The position numbers and the translations under genes are program-made. DNA of 45,165 bases, taken from NCBI GenBank assembly GCA_902766745.1, contig CACXES010000025.1, positions 1 through 45,165 of the forward strand. The letters run 5' to 3'. This document shows, in pieces, positions 7,842 through 16,723 of the stretch. The DNA comes from an uncultured Ruminococcus sp. (lineage in GTDB: Bacteria; Bacillota; Clostridia; Monoglobales; Monoglobaceae). The notes beneath the pieces were generated by a model that saw only the letters and a list, made by a program, of their open reading frames with translations, made no database searches and was not told the origin of the DNA. Numbering within the stretch: position 1 is the first letter of the stretch; each line of letters starts with the position of its first letter.

Positions 7842-7897
7842 AGGGATTGTGATGTGCGCATTTTGGGGGATTTTACCTCATGTATATTACAGTCCCT
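7842..7897 (+). promoter_or_regulatory. Long RNA hairpin in the mutS leader
   Basis: Bases 7842-7858 pair with 7881-7897 over 17 continuous base pairs if G-U pairs are allowed (five G-U). The wobbles work only in RNA read from the + strand; on the other strand they would be A-C mismatches. A 22-base loop separates the arms. No strong U-run follows, so it is not a plain terminator. It ends 21 bases before the mutS Shine-Dalgarno. Confidence 0.5.
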
Positions 7898-7930
7898 ATG
7901 TGTGTATTTTAACGAAACGGAGTGAAGACG

Positions 7931-10567
7931 ATGCCTACGGTAATAGACAGAGAAAAGCTTACGCCTATGATGATACAGTACTTTGAAGTCAAGGACAATT
8001 ATCCGGATATAATACTTATGTATCGCTTGGGTGACTTTTACGAGATGTTTTTTGAGGATGCGGAGATTGCGTCCAGAGTTTTGGATATTGCACTGACGGG
8101 CAGAGCCTGCGGCCTTGAGGAGCGTGCACCGATGTGCGGAGTCCCGTATCATTCGGTGACGGCATACATATCAAAGCTGGTGCTTGCCGGATATTCGGTT
8201 GCCGTATGCGAGCAAACAGAGGATCCCAAGGCGGCGAAGGGGATAGTTAAGCGTGATGTGGTGCGTGTTATTACTCCGGGAACGCTCATGGATTCCGGGG
8301 CTCTGGATTCCACCAAGAATAACTATCTATGCTCGGTTTGTATCGGAGCGGACGGCGCAGCTGCTGCTTTTGCGGATATAACCACAGGCGAGTGTAGTGT
8401 AAGCGAGATTGAAAAATCGGACATTCGGACGTCAATCCTAAATGAAATGGCGAAGTATTCACCCACTGAGATAATTGTCAATCCGGAGGGCTGGGAAAAC
8501 ACCGAGCTTATGGAGGAGATAGGCGAGAAAAGCGGCGGAGTTGTGCGGAACTTCCGAGATTGGGCGTTTGAACCGTCATACGCCGATGAGGTTGTAAAGC
8601 GGCAATTCGGCGGAATTGAAACGGTTCTGCCGGAGGACAAGCCGTACAGCGTGAGAGCGGTAGGCGCTCTGCTTGTTTACCTTGAGGAAACGCAGAAGAC
8701 GGAGATAAAGAATATAAAGGGCATTTCCGTAGACCGTGACGCAAAGTGTATGCAGCTTGATATGTACTCACTCAGAAACCTCGAGGTGCTCGAGACCATG
8801 CGTGACAGAAACGCAAGGGGTTCACTTATGCATGCGCTGAATATGACCTCGACCGCCATGGGGGCGAGGCTTCTCAGGAAGAATCTGACGGCACCGCTTT
8901 ATAACTGTGCGGCGATTTCAAACCGTCACCTTGCTGTGGCGGAGCTTGTGTCCGACCCGATAATGCGCGAGGAAATGCGTGAAGCTTTGGGCGGCGTTCG
9001 GGATATGGAGCGGCTTATCAACAGAATTGTGTATAAAAATGCAAACTGTGCAGATTTGACCAACCTAAAAAATTCGCTTATGCAGCTTCCCAAGCTTAAG
9101 GATTGTCTGAGGGGGGCTGCGTCGAAGCTTTTGTCCTCCTGCGGAGAAAAGCTGGATACGCTTGAGGACGTATGTGCACTGATAGATAATACCATATCCG
9201 AGGACGCACCGGCAACGCTCAGAAACGGCAATATGATAAAGAGGGGCGCAAACGAGGAGCTTGACCGCCTGCACAATCTTGTAACCGGCGGAAAGAGCGT
9301 GCTTGCCGAGATTATGGAGCGTGAAAAGGAAAAGACAGGGATAAAGAATATGAAGCTCGGCTATAACAGGGTTTTCGGGTACTATATAGAGGTCAGCAAG
9401 TCCAACATGGATTCGGTGCCCGACTACTTTATCAGAAAGCAGACCCTGACCAACGGCGAAAGGTATGTGACGCCCGAGCTTAAGGAAACGGAGGAGGAAA
9501 TCCTCAACGCCGACGAGAAGCTTGTGAATTTGGAGTATGAGCTGTTCTGTCAGGTGCGTGACAGAGTGGCAGACAGCTTCTCGAGGATTTGCTCCGCTTC
9601 GTCGGTTGTGGCACTGGTTGACTTGATATGCTCCTTTGCGGCGGTTGCCGAGAGGTATTCATACGTTATGCCGACCGTCAATATGTCGGACAAAATTGTT
9701 ATAAAAGGCGGCAGACACCCTGTTGTGGAGAGGCTTATCAAAAACGGTTCATTCATCCCGAATGACACATCGCTTGACAATCGTGAAAATCAGATGGCGA
9801 TTATTACCGGGCCGAATATGGCGGGAAAATCAACGTATATGCGACAGACGGCATTGATTGTGCTTATGGCGCAGGCAGGAAGCTTTGTCCCCGCAGAGAG
9901 TGCCGAAATCGGTATTGTGGATAAGATATTCACCCGTGTCGGAGCATCGGATGATTTAAGCACGGGACAGAGTACATTTATGGTTGAGATGAACGAGGTT
10001 TCGTATATCCTCGAAAATGCCACAAATAAAAGCCTTGTTATCTTAGACGAGATAGGCAGGGGGACAAGCACCTATGACGGACTTGCCATTGCCTGGGCAG
10101 TGGCGGAATATATTGCCGATGCCAAGAAGTGCGGTGCAAAAACCATGTTTGCCACCCACTACCACGAGTTGACACAGCTTGAGGACAGACTTGCAAATGT
10201 GAAAAACTACTGCATAGCGGTCAAAAAGCATAACGGAACCATAAGCTTTCTGCGGAAGATAATTCGCGGCGGTGCGGACGAGAGCTACGGTGTGGATGTT
10301 GCCGCACTTGCCGGAGTAAAGAAGTCTGTTGTGAATCGAGCGCGGGAGATTGTGGAATCCCTTGAGGCGGAGGATAAAAAGGATGTCAGAGAGGTAAATA
10401 TAAAAACCGCTGCGGTACATACGGAGGACGAAGATCAGCTGGGATTTTTATCTGCGGCGACAAATGAGGTGTGCGAAGAGCTTTTGGCAATGGATTTAAA
10501 CTCAATGACGCCGGTGCAGGCATTGACGACCTTGTTTGACCTTCAGGCAAAGGCAAAGAATATGTAA
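7931..10567 (+). CDS. mutS: DNA mismatch repair protein MutS
   Basis: An 878-residue MutS1 that recognises base mismatches and small loops and starts methyl-independent repair with MutL. The mismatch-binding Phe-X-Glu lies in GDFYEMF (Phe36, Glu38). It is followed by connector, lever and clamp regions, then the ABC-type ATPase with Walker A GPNMAGKST (about 627-635) and Walker B/D-loop VILDEIGRGTSTYDG. A helix-turn-helix dimer region and a short tail complete the usual length. ATG at 7931 follows GGAG at eight bases; the GTG at 7922 overlaps that Shine-Dalgarno. MutL follows after 148 bases that contain a palindromic element. Confidence 0.97.
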   Translation: MPTVIDREKLTPMMIQYFEVKDNYPDIILMYRLGDFYEMFFEDAEIASRVLDIALTGRACGLEERAPMCGVPYHSVTAYISKLVLAGYSVAVCEQTEDPKAAKGIVKRDVVRVITPGTLMDSGALDSTKNNYLCSVCIGADGAAAAFADITTGECSVSEIEKSDIRTSILNEMAKYSPTEIIVNPEGWENTELMEEIGEKSGGVVRNFRDWAFEPSYADEVVKRQFGGIETVLPEDKPYSVRAVGALLVYLEETQKTEIKNIKGISVDRDAKCMQLDMYSLRNLEVLETMRDRNARGSLMHALNMTSTAMGARLLRKNLTAPLYNCAAISNRHLAVAELVSDPIMREEMREALGGVRDMERLINRIVYKNANCADLTNLKNSLMQLPKLKDCLRGAASKLLSSCGEKLDTLEDVCALIDNTISEDAPATLRNGNMIKRGANEELDRLHNLVTGGKSVLAEIMEREKEKTGIKNMKLGYNRVFGYYIEVSKSNMDSVPDYFIRKQTLTNGERYVTPELKETEEEILNADEKLVNLEYELFCQVRDRVADSFSRICSASSVVALVDLICSFAAVAERYSYVMPTVNMSDKIVIKGGRHPVVERLIKNGSFIPNDTSLDNRENQMAIITGPNMAGKSTYMRQTALIVLMAQAGSFVPAESAEIGIVDKIFTRVGASDDLSTGQSTFMVEMNEVSYILENATNKSLVILDEIGRGTSTYDGLAIAWAVAEYIADAKKCGAKTMFATHYHELTQLEDRLANVKNYCIAVKKHNGTISFLRKIIRGGADESYGVDVAALAGVKKSVVNRAREIVESLEAEDKKDVREVNIKTAAVHTEDEDQLGFLSAATNEVCEELLAMDLNSMTPVQALTTLFDLQAKAKNM

Positions 10568-10594
10568 TATATAAAATAGATGATTGTAAAATTA

Positions 10595-10681
10595 AAAATC
10601 CGAAATAATTTTAATGAATAATTGCCCTATGCCCATACAGTTGCCAAGCCCAACTGCAAAGAAAAAATTATTTCAGATTTT
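10595..10681. repeat. Palindromic element between mutS and mutL (MITE-like)
   Basis: Bases 10595-10612 and 10664-10681 are inverted copies, 17 of 18 matching. A smaller hairpin (CAGTTG 10638-10643 with CAACTG 10651-10656) lies inside. Read on the minus strand, the centre has AGGGCAAT, ATTCA and an AT-rich tail, similar to 25-114. No coding capacity. Confidence 0.45.
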
Positions 10682-10715
10682 ATTTGGAATAAATAAACGA
10701 GAAGAGGTGATATGT

Positions 10716-12644
10716 ATGCCGAATATACAGGTTTTACCACAGGAGCTTGCGGACAAGATTGCGGCAGGTGAGGTTGCGGAGCGACCGTCAGCCGTTGTGA
10801 AGGAGCTTGTGGAAAATTCGATAGACGCCGGGGCGAGCTCTATCGAGGTCGAAATCAGAAAGGGCGGAATTGAGTATATACGCGTGTCCGACAACGGCTG
10901 CGGAATTGAGGCATCCCAGGTTGAAACGGCATTTCTGCGTCATGCCACAAGTAAGCTGAGATCCATAGACGATTTGTATTCCATAGGAACAATGGGTTTT
11001 CGGGGCGAGGCGTTGTCGAGCATATGTGCCGTAGCGAATGTGGAGGTTATCACAAAGACTGCCGAGACGGAGGAGGGCGTTCTGCTGCGTCTGGAGAGAG
11101 GCTCTGTCTGCGAAAGGGAGACGATAGCCTGCGGAGACGGAACGGTCATGGTGGTGGAAAACCTCTTTGAAAATATCCCTGCCAGAATGAAGTTTTTGAA
11201 GAAAAACTCCACCGAGGCAGGGTATGTTGCGGATGTGCTCGGCAGAATTGCCCTGTCGCGGCCGGATATAGCCTTTACTTATATCTGTGACGATAAGGAG
11301 GTGTTTTCGACCTCCGGTGACGGCAAGCTTCAGAATGTAGTGCTAAAGCTGTACGGGGTGGAGCATGCCAAGGCGGTAATTCCCGTTGACTACACCGAGG
11401 ACAACGTCAGGATAGCAGGAGTGATAGGAAAGCCGGAGATTGCACGGGGAAATCGCAGCCGTCAGACCCTGTTTGTAAACAAAAGATATATAAAAAGCAA
11501 TGCCGCATCCAAGGTTGTTGCCGAGGGGTACAGAAATTCAATAATGGTCGGAAAGTTTCCGTTCTTTGTGCTGAATATAGAAATTGCGCCCGAGTGCGTT
11601 GACGTAAATGTTCATCCGGCAAAGACAGAGATAAAGTTTTCAAACGAGAGTCGGATTTACGAAATATTGTACCACGCCGTTGCCAACGGCGTCAGCGGCG
11701 GCGGAGCAAAGGTTATATCCGCCGAAAAAACAGCTGATAATAACAGCACGCCGACCCGCAGTGCTTCGGAAAATACTCCGAAGAAGACATATACTCCGTC
11801 GTTGGGGACGTATTCGACAGGGAGAGAGGAAAGGGTAAGCCCGAAGCTTGTCAGAGAGTATCTGGACAGCGTAATACCGAAAAATGAGCCTGAAAATAAA
11901 GCGGAGACGGCAAAGACAGACAGCGGAATGGTTTATTCAGATTTTAACTTTCTTGACGAGGAGCTGCCGCCAGATAAAGTTCTTACCGTCCGTGAGGAGG
12001 ACGAGCCGTCGGAGATATCTGCGCCGGAGTCCGAGGAAAAGGAAAAGTATGCGCCGCCGTCTGTGCCGCCGAGGGCAGTCGGACAGATATTTGATACATA
12101 TGTGTTATGTCAATGCGGAGAGGAATTTTGGATGATAGACCAGCATGCGGCACATGAGAGAGCGAGATTTGAGCGGCTTAAGACGGATTATTATTCCAAG
12201 CAGAGAATGTCGCAGATGCTGCTGAGCCCGATAATTTTAAAGCTTGACTTCAGCGAGGCGCAGACGGTGCTTTCAAACCTTGATGCATACAGAAGCTTCG
12301 GATTTGATATAGAGGACTTCGGCTCGGGCAGTATAATTGTCAATGCAACACCCTATATCGGAAGTGAAGCGGAAATCCGCGATTTGGTGCTTGAAATTGC
12401 CGAGGCACTGGGCGAGATGAGCAGGTATTCCATTGCGGATTTTGAAGAGCGGCTTCTCGATATGATAGCCTGCAAGTATGCCGTAAAGGCTAATCGAAAA
12501 CTAAACGCTGCGGAGATACAGGAGGTTATCGACACAGTGATAAGGCTTGAGAGCGACGGGATAAAAACCTGTCCCCACGGACGCCCCATTAAAATCGTAT
12601 TTACAAAAACGGAAATAGAGAAGCTTTTTAAGAGAAGATTGTAA
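10716..12644 (+). CDS. mutL: DNA mismatch repair endonuclease MutL
   Basis: A 642-residue MutL. The N-terminal GHKL ATPase (about 1-330) shows IAAGEV, the ATP-site ELVENSIDAGA, DNGCGI and GFRGEAL motifs. A low-complexity acidic linker (about 340-450) leads to the C-terminal dimerisation/nuclease domain. That domain contains the metal-binding motif beginning DQHAAHERARFE at Asp475, plus CKYAVKANRKL and CPHGRP near the end. The organism therefore probably uses the MutLalpha-type nicking endonuclease rather than MutH. ATG at 10716 has AGAGGTGA five bases upstream; the longer ORF from 10614 would start inside the palindromic element. miaA starts two bases after the stop, so the two are likely translationally coupled. 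Confidence 0.97.
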   Translation: MPNIQVLPQELADKIAAGEVAERPSAVVKELVENSIDAGASSIEVEIRKGGIEYIRVSDNGCGIEASQVETAFLRHATSKLRSIDDLYSIGTMGFRGEALSSICAVANVEVITKTAETEEGVLLRLERGSVCERETIACGDGTVMVVENLFENIPARMKFLKKNSTEAGYVADVLGRIALSRPDIAFTYICDDKEVFSTSGDGKLQNVVLKLYGVEHAKAVIPVDYTEDNVRIAGVIGKPEIARGNRSRQTLFVNKRYIKSNAASKVVAEGYRNSIMVGKFPFFVLNIEIAPECVDVNVHPAKTEIKFSNESRIYEILYHAVANGVSGGGAKVISAEKTADNNSTPTRSASENTPKKTYTPSLGTYSTGREERVSPKLVREYLDSVIPKNEPENKAETAKTDSGMVYSDFNFLDEELPPDKVLTVREEDEPSEISAPESEEKEKYAPPSVPPRAVGQIFDTYVLCQCGEEFWMIDQHAAHERARFERLKTDYYSKQRMSQMLLSPIILKLDFSEAQTVLSNLDAYRSFGFDIEDFGSGSIIVNATPYIGSEAEIRDLVLEIAEALGEMSRYSIADFEERLLDMIACKYAVKANRKLNAAEIQEVIDTVIRLESDGIKTCPHGRPIKIVFTKTEIEKLFKRRL

Positions 12645-12646
12645 CC

Positions 12647-13540
12647 ATGAAAAATGAAAATATTACAGGCGGAAAACCTAAAATAGTCTGTGTGGTCGGC
12701 CCCACCGCATCGGGAAAGACGGCGTATGCCATTGAGCTTGCCAAGCGGCGAGGAGGAGAGATAGTGTCATGTGACTCCATGCAGATTTACAAGTATATGG
12801 ATATAGGAACGGCAAAGCCCACCGCCGAGGAGCGTGCGGAGGTGCCGCATCACATGATTGACTTTGCCGACCCGAATACCGATTACAGTGTTGCCGACTT
12901 TGCGGCAAGGGCGAGAGAGTGTATAGATGATATCCTCTCACGCGGGCGGCTGCCGGTGCTGTGCGGCGGAACGGGCTTGTATATTGACAGTATAATATCA
13001 GAGGTGGAGTACCCCGAAAACCGTCGTGATGATGCCTTGCGTACAGAGCTTTGGAAGATGGCGGAGGAGGACGGCGCAGAGGCGGTGCATAAAATACTCG
13101 AAAATCTTGACCCCGAGGCGGCGAGGAATATACACGCCAATAATGTGAAGCGTGTTATCCGGGCGATTGAGATTTGCAAGACCTCGGGAATGACAAAGAC
13201 TGAGGCGGACAGGCTGTCTGTCAGAGAACCGCGCTATGATGCGGAAATCTATGGACTTACCATGGATAGGGAAAGACTTTACGACAGGATAAACAAGCGT
13301 GTGGATATGATGATGGAGCAGGGACTGGAGACTGAGGTCAGACGGCTTCTTGACATGGGAATCAGGCGAAATTCCACCGCTATGCAGGCAATAGGCTATA
13401 AGGAGCTTATCGAATATATTGACGGAGAGTGCAGTCTTTGCGATGCTGTCGAAAATATCAAGCGTGAATCACGGCGATATGCCAAGCGACAGATGACATG
13501 GTTTAAGCGAAATAAAAATATTATATGGATCGAAAGATAA
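12647..13540 (+). CDS. miaA: tRNA dimethylallyltransferase
   Basis: A 297-residue enzyme that transfers a dimethylallyl group to A37 of tRNAs reading UNN codons, the substrate for MiaB. The P-loop GPTASGKT is at residues 18-25, followed by CDSMQIYKYMDIGTAKPT, which includes the catalytic aspartate, and VLCGGTGLY. The C-terminal region QMTWFKRNK is also typical. Full length. It starts two bases after the mutL stop and ends before a terminator, apparently closing the operon that begins at pncB or prs. Confidence 0.97.
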   Translation: MKNENITGGKPKIVCVVGPTASGKTAYAIELAKRRGGEIVSCDSMQIYKYMDIGTAKPTAEERAEVPHHMIDFADPNTDYSVADFAARARECIDDILSRGRLPVLCGGTGLYIDSIISEVEYPENRRDDALRTELWKMAEEDGAEAVHKILENLDPEAARNIHANNVKRVIRAIEICKTSGMTKTEADRLSVREPRYDAEIYGLTMDRERLYDRINKRVDMMMEQGLETEVRRLLDMGIRRNSTAMQAIGYKELIEYIDGECSLCDAVENIKRESRRYAKRQMTWFKRNKNIIWIER

Positions 13541-13553
13541 CGATGAGATTTAT

Positions 13554-13587
13554 CCTGCTGTGCATGGCCGTACGGCAGGATTTTTTA
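13554..13587 (+). terminator. Intrinsic terminator after miaA
   Basis: The stem pairs 13554-13563 with 13570-13579 (10 bp including two G-U pairs; CCTGC/GCAGG ends) and is followed by ATTTTTT. It closes the repair/tRNA-modification operon. Confidence 0.75.
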
Positions 13588-13711
13588 TGCGTCAGCACGG
13601 TTTGTGAATTGTATAAAAACGGTTTAATAAGCGCAAAAGCTCGATTTTATGCCCAAAAACCCGGAAAACGTGTAAATTTCTAAATTTTTTGAAAAAATTT
13701 TAAAAAAGGTA

Positions 13712-13740
13712 TTGAAATTTTATTTCATTTATGTTATGAT
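13712..13740 (+). promoter_or_regulatory. Sigma-A-type promoter for the catabolic module
   Basis: TTGAAA (13712-13717), a 17-base spacer and TATGAT (13735-13740), 60 bases before the first gene. The rest of the gap 13588-13800 is AT-rich; I recognise no operator. Confidence 0.65.
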
Positions 13741-13800
13741 AATCGTGAAAAAATTAAACTAAAAATAAAAATTATTTTTAAAATTCAGGAGTTGACGGAA

Positions 13801-15204
13801 ATGCTTGATTATAAGCTGAAAATCGGACTGGTTCCGGAAAGACGCTGGCTTGCTGACGCGGCAACGCGTAAGGGCATATTTCAGCCGAGCAAGGCGGTTG
13901 ACAACAAAAACGTTGTTGTAAAGTACATAAAAGAGAATTTTACAGATGAAAACACCGAATTTGTGGACTTGGAGTTTTTAAATGACGAGGGTCTTTTGAT
14001 TGAGACGAGCGAGTGCCCGAAAATCAAAGCGGAGTTTGAAAAGCAGGGTGTTGACGCCATTTTTATTATCAACTGCAACTTCGGAAACGAGGAAGCCGCA
14101 GGACAGATTGCGAAGATGATGAATCTTCCGACACTCCTGTGGGGGCCGCAGGATATGGAATTTGAGGAGGACGGTACTCGTTACACCGACTGTCAGTGCG
14201 GACTGTTTGCCATCAGCAAGCAGATGAGACGTCTCGGAGTTCCGTTTTCATACATAGAAAACTGTCAGGTGACAGACGATATTTTTGCCGAGGGCTTAAA
14301 GAAGTTCATGTCGGTTGCCTGCATGGTTAAAAACTTTAAGAAGCTTAAGGTCACTCAGATAGGTACAAGGCTAAATCCGTTTAAGAGCGTTATGTCAAAC
14401 GAGCTTGAGATAACCGAGAAGTTCGGCATAAACATTTCGACCATGAATATGACGATTATGACCCAAAAGCTGAATCGTCTGCTTGAGGAGAAGGACGAAC
14501 AGCTGACAGCGGACGTTGCAGAGCTTAAGACGAAGTACGATGTGGCAGGATTGGATGATGCGCTTCTTAAAAAGATGCTGACCTTTGTATATGCATATAT
14601 CGAAGCCTTTGAGGACACTGATGCGGACGTTATGCTCAGTGAATGCTGGACCTGTATGCCCCAGGCGTTCGGTGCAAATCCATGCCTTGCCATGAGCATC
14701 CTCTATGATATGGGATATATCGTTACCTGTGAATCCGACCTTCACGGCGCAATAACTCAGGCACTTTTGATGTGTGCGGCAAGAGGAAAGCAGAAGCCGC
14801 TGTTCGGCGAATTTACTCTGAGAAATCCGCAGAATAAAAATTCCGAGCTTTTGTGGCACTGCGGACCGTTCCCCTATTCAATGAAAAAGGACGGCGAGCA
14901 GGCAAGGCTTTACAACACGAAGCCGAGCTTCAGAGTCAAGGATGGAGATTATACGATTGCAAGATTCCAGGGCGACCGCGGACGTTACACTCTGCTTGGC
15001 GGAGAGTTTACCACAACGGATGGACCGAACACCTTCGGAACATATATGTGGGCAGAATTTGAGGATCTTTCAAAGCTCGAGAAAAAGCTGATCAACGGTC
15101 CGTACATTCACCATATGAGCGAGGTTTACGGCACTTACAAGGAGGAGCTTGAGGAATTCTGCAAGTACATTCCGGAGCTTGAATTTGACGATATAAATTC
15201 GTAA
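13801..15204 (+). CDS. L-fucose/L-arabinose isomerase-family protein
   Basis: A 467-residue protein that looks like the FucI/AraA superfamily (COG2407-type), metal-dependent aldose-ketose isomerases. Support is the overall pattern: an N-terminal Rossmann-like part (DAIFIINCNFGNEEAAGQIA; LPTLLWGPQD), the middle ECWTCMPQAFGANPCLAMS, CESDLHGAIT with metal-ligand-like Glu and Asp, and a C-terminal ARFQGDRGRYTLLGG segment. It is shorter than true L-fucose isomerases (~590) and close to AraA length. ATG at 13801 has GGAG nine bases upstream; a TTG at 13792 is less likely. It is first in the catabolic module, directly after the promoter. The natural sugar is unknown, and some members of this superfamily are not isomerases of free sugars. 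Confidence 0.75.
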   Translation: MLDYKLKIGLVPERRWLADAATRKGIFQPSKAVDNKNVVVKYIKENFTDENTEFVDLEFLNDEGLLIETSECPKIKAEFEKQGVDAIFIINCNFGNEEAAGQIAKMMNLPTLLWGPQDMEFEEDGTRYTDCQCGLFAISKQMRRLGVPFSYIENCQVTDDIFAEGLKKFMSVACMVKNFKKLKVTQIGTRLNPFKSVMSNELEITEKFGINISTMNMTIMTQKLNRLLEEKDEQLTADVAELKTKYDVAGLDDALLKKMLTFVYAYIEAFEDTDADVMLSECWTCMPQAFGANPCLAMSILYDMGYIVTCESDLHGAITQALLMCAARGKQKPLFGEFTLRNPQNKNSELLWHCGPFPYSMKKDGEQARLYNTKPSFRVKDGDYTIARFQGDRGRYTLLGGEFTTTDGPNTFGTYMWAEFEDLSKLEKKLINGPYIHHMSEVYGTYKEELEEFCKYIPELEFDDINS

Positions 15205-15279
15205 GACACATAATTTTTGACAAGGATATCCGAACCTTTGGGGACGGAAAATTATGATATAATTTTAGGAGGAGCAGTA

Positions 15280-16710
15280 ATGCAGCTTAACAGTTTTATG
15301 ATGGATATTATAGCGTCCGAACTTGAGGATGCTGTAGGCAGAGAAAATTGTTCCACGCGCGAGATCGATAAGCTGACCCATTCGGTTGACTATTTCTGGC
15401 TTTCGCGTATGTGGGCGGACAGAGGTGAAAGAATGCCGGAGGCGGACATAATTGTTGCGCCGAAGGACGCTAAGGAGACGTCTGCGGTTCTTAAAATCGC
15501 CAATTACTATAAGATCCCGGTTACGACCTGGGGCGGCGGCGGCGGAACCCAGGGTGGTGCGATCCCCGTTGTCGGCGGAATCTTGCTTGACACCAAGCGT
15601 ATGAACAAGATTTATGATGTAAACACCCGGGGAATGTACATAGAATGCGGAACCGGTGCGATATACAAGCATATTGAATGGGCGGCAAACGAAAAGGGCT
15701 ATGCAACAATGCATTACCCCAGCTCGCTGACCTGCTCGACTGTCGGCGGCTTCCTCGCCCACAGAGGTATCGGCGTTTCGTCAACAAAGTACGGCAAAAT
15801 CGACGATATGACACTGCAGATGGAGGTTGTTCTCCCCAACGGTGATATTATCGAAACATCACCTGCGCCAAAGCATGCGGCAGGTCCCGACCTCAACCAG
15901 ATATTTATCGGTTCAGAGGGCACATTGGGCGTTATGACCAAGGCACAGATGAGAATATACGAGCAGCCCGAGGAGCGCAGGTTCAGAGGCTTCCTGTTCC
16001 ACAACATGACCGATGCGTTCAATGCGGGCAGAGAGCTTCTTCAAAAGTTCAAGCCGTCGGTTATGCGTCTGTATGACGAGGCTGAGACTTCGACACTTAT
16101 CAAGAAGATTGTCGGCGTTGAGAAGAAGGGCGCATTTATGAATGTTGCCTATGAGGGTCCGGCTGCACTGGTTGAGGTTGAGCATAAGATTTTGATGGAT
16201 ATATTCAACAAGTACGGTGCAGAGGACTTAGGCTCTGAATACGGCGAAAAGTGGTGGGATGAGAAGATAACCTTCTTCTATCCCGGAAACATGATGGATC
16301 TTCCTCAGTGCTTCGGTACTATGGATACAATTGCACCCTATGACAAGATCGAAAAGATTTACTGGGAGATGAAGAAGGCGATTGAAACCAACTTCCCCCA
16401 GGCGAGGTTTATTGCTCACTTCTCACACTGGTATGAGTGGGGCTGCATGATTTACGACAGATTTATCGTGGATGGCGACAAGGTTCCCAAGGATCCCCAC
16501 GAGGCTTTGCGTCTGCATCAGGCGATCTGGAACTGCGGCGTAAGAACCGCTTTGGCTAACGGCGGTGTGGTAAACGACCATCACGGCGTAGGTATTAAGC
16601 TTGGCAGATTGATGAAGGAACAGTACGGCCCTGCGATGCAGGTGTTCGAGGGAATAAAGAAGCAGCTTGACCCGAACGGTATTATGAATCCGTTCAAGCT
16701 GGGCTTATAA
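15280..16710 (+). CDS. FAD-binding oxidoreductase, GlcD/D-lactate dehydrogenase type
   Basis: A 476-residue flavoprotein of the vanillyl-alcohol oxidase superfamily: FAD_binding_4 domain followed by the FAD-oxidase C domain. The glycine-rich FAD segment WGGGGGTQGG is at about residues 84-93; SSLTCSTVGGFLAHRGIG and IGSEGTLGVMT follow. NGGVVNDHHGVG near the C-terminus is the usual active-site region and LDPNGIMNPFKLGL the usual end. Relatives oxidise 2-hydroxy acids (glycolate, D-lactate), and some are alkyl-DHAP synthases. Here it is followed by a 4Fe-4S protein and, later, a fused ETF, so it probably oxidises a sugar-derived alcohol or hydroxy acid and passes electrons on. ATG at 15280 follows AGGAGGAG; the ORF extends upstream without a ribosome site. 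Confidence 0.9.
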   Translation: MQLNSFMMDIIASELEDAVGRENCSTREIDKLTHSVDYFWLSRMWADRGERMPEADIIVAPKDAKETSAVLKIANYYKIPVTTWGGGGGTQGGAIPVVGGILLDTKRMNKIYDVNTRGMYIECGTGAIYKHIEWAANEKGYATMHYPSSLTCSTVGGFLAHRGIGVSSTKYGKIDDMTLQMEVVLPNGDIIETSPAPKHAAGPDLNQIFIGSEGTLGVMTKAQMRIYEQPEERRFRGFLFHNMTDAFNAGRELLQKFKPSVMRLYDEAETSTLIKKIVGVEKKGAFMNVAYEGPAALVEVEHKILMDIFNKYGAEDLGSEYGEKWWDEKITFFYPGNMMDLPQCFGTMDTIAPYDKIEKIYWEMKKAIETNFPQARFIAHFSHWYEWGCMIYDRFIVDGDKVPKDPHEALRLHQAIWNCGVRTALANGGVVNDHHGVGIKLGRLMKEQYGPAMQVFEGIKKQLDPNGIMNPFKLGL

Positions 16711-16723
16711 GGAGGTATGGCAA

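Noticed and set aside
15217-15261. Internal promoter before the FAD dehydrogenase (TTGACA and TATAAT seen)
   Set aside because: The two boxes are about 34 bases apart, far from the 16-18 needed, and no alternative -35 lies at the right distance.
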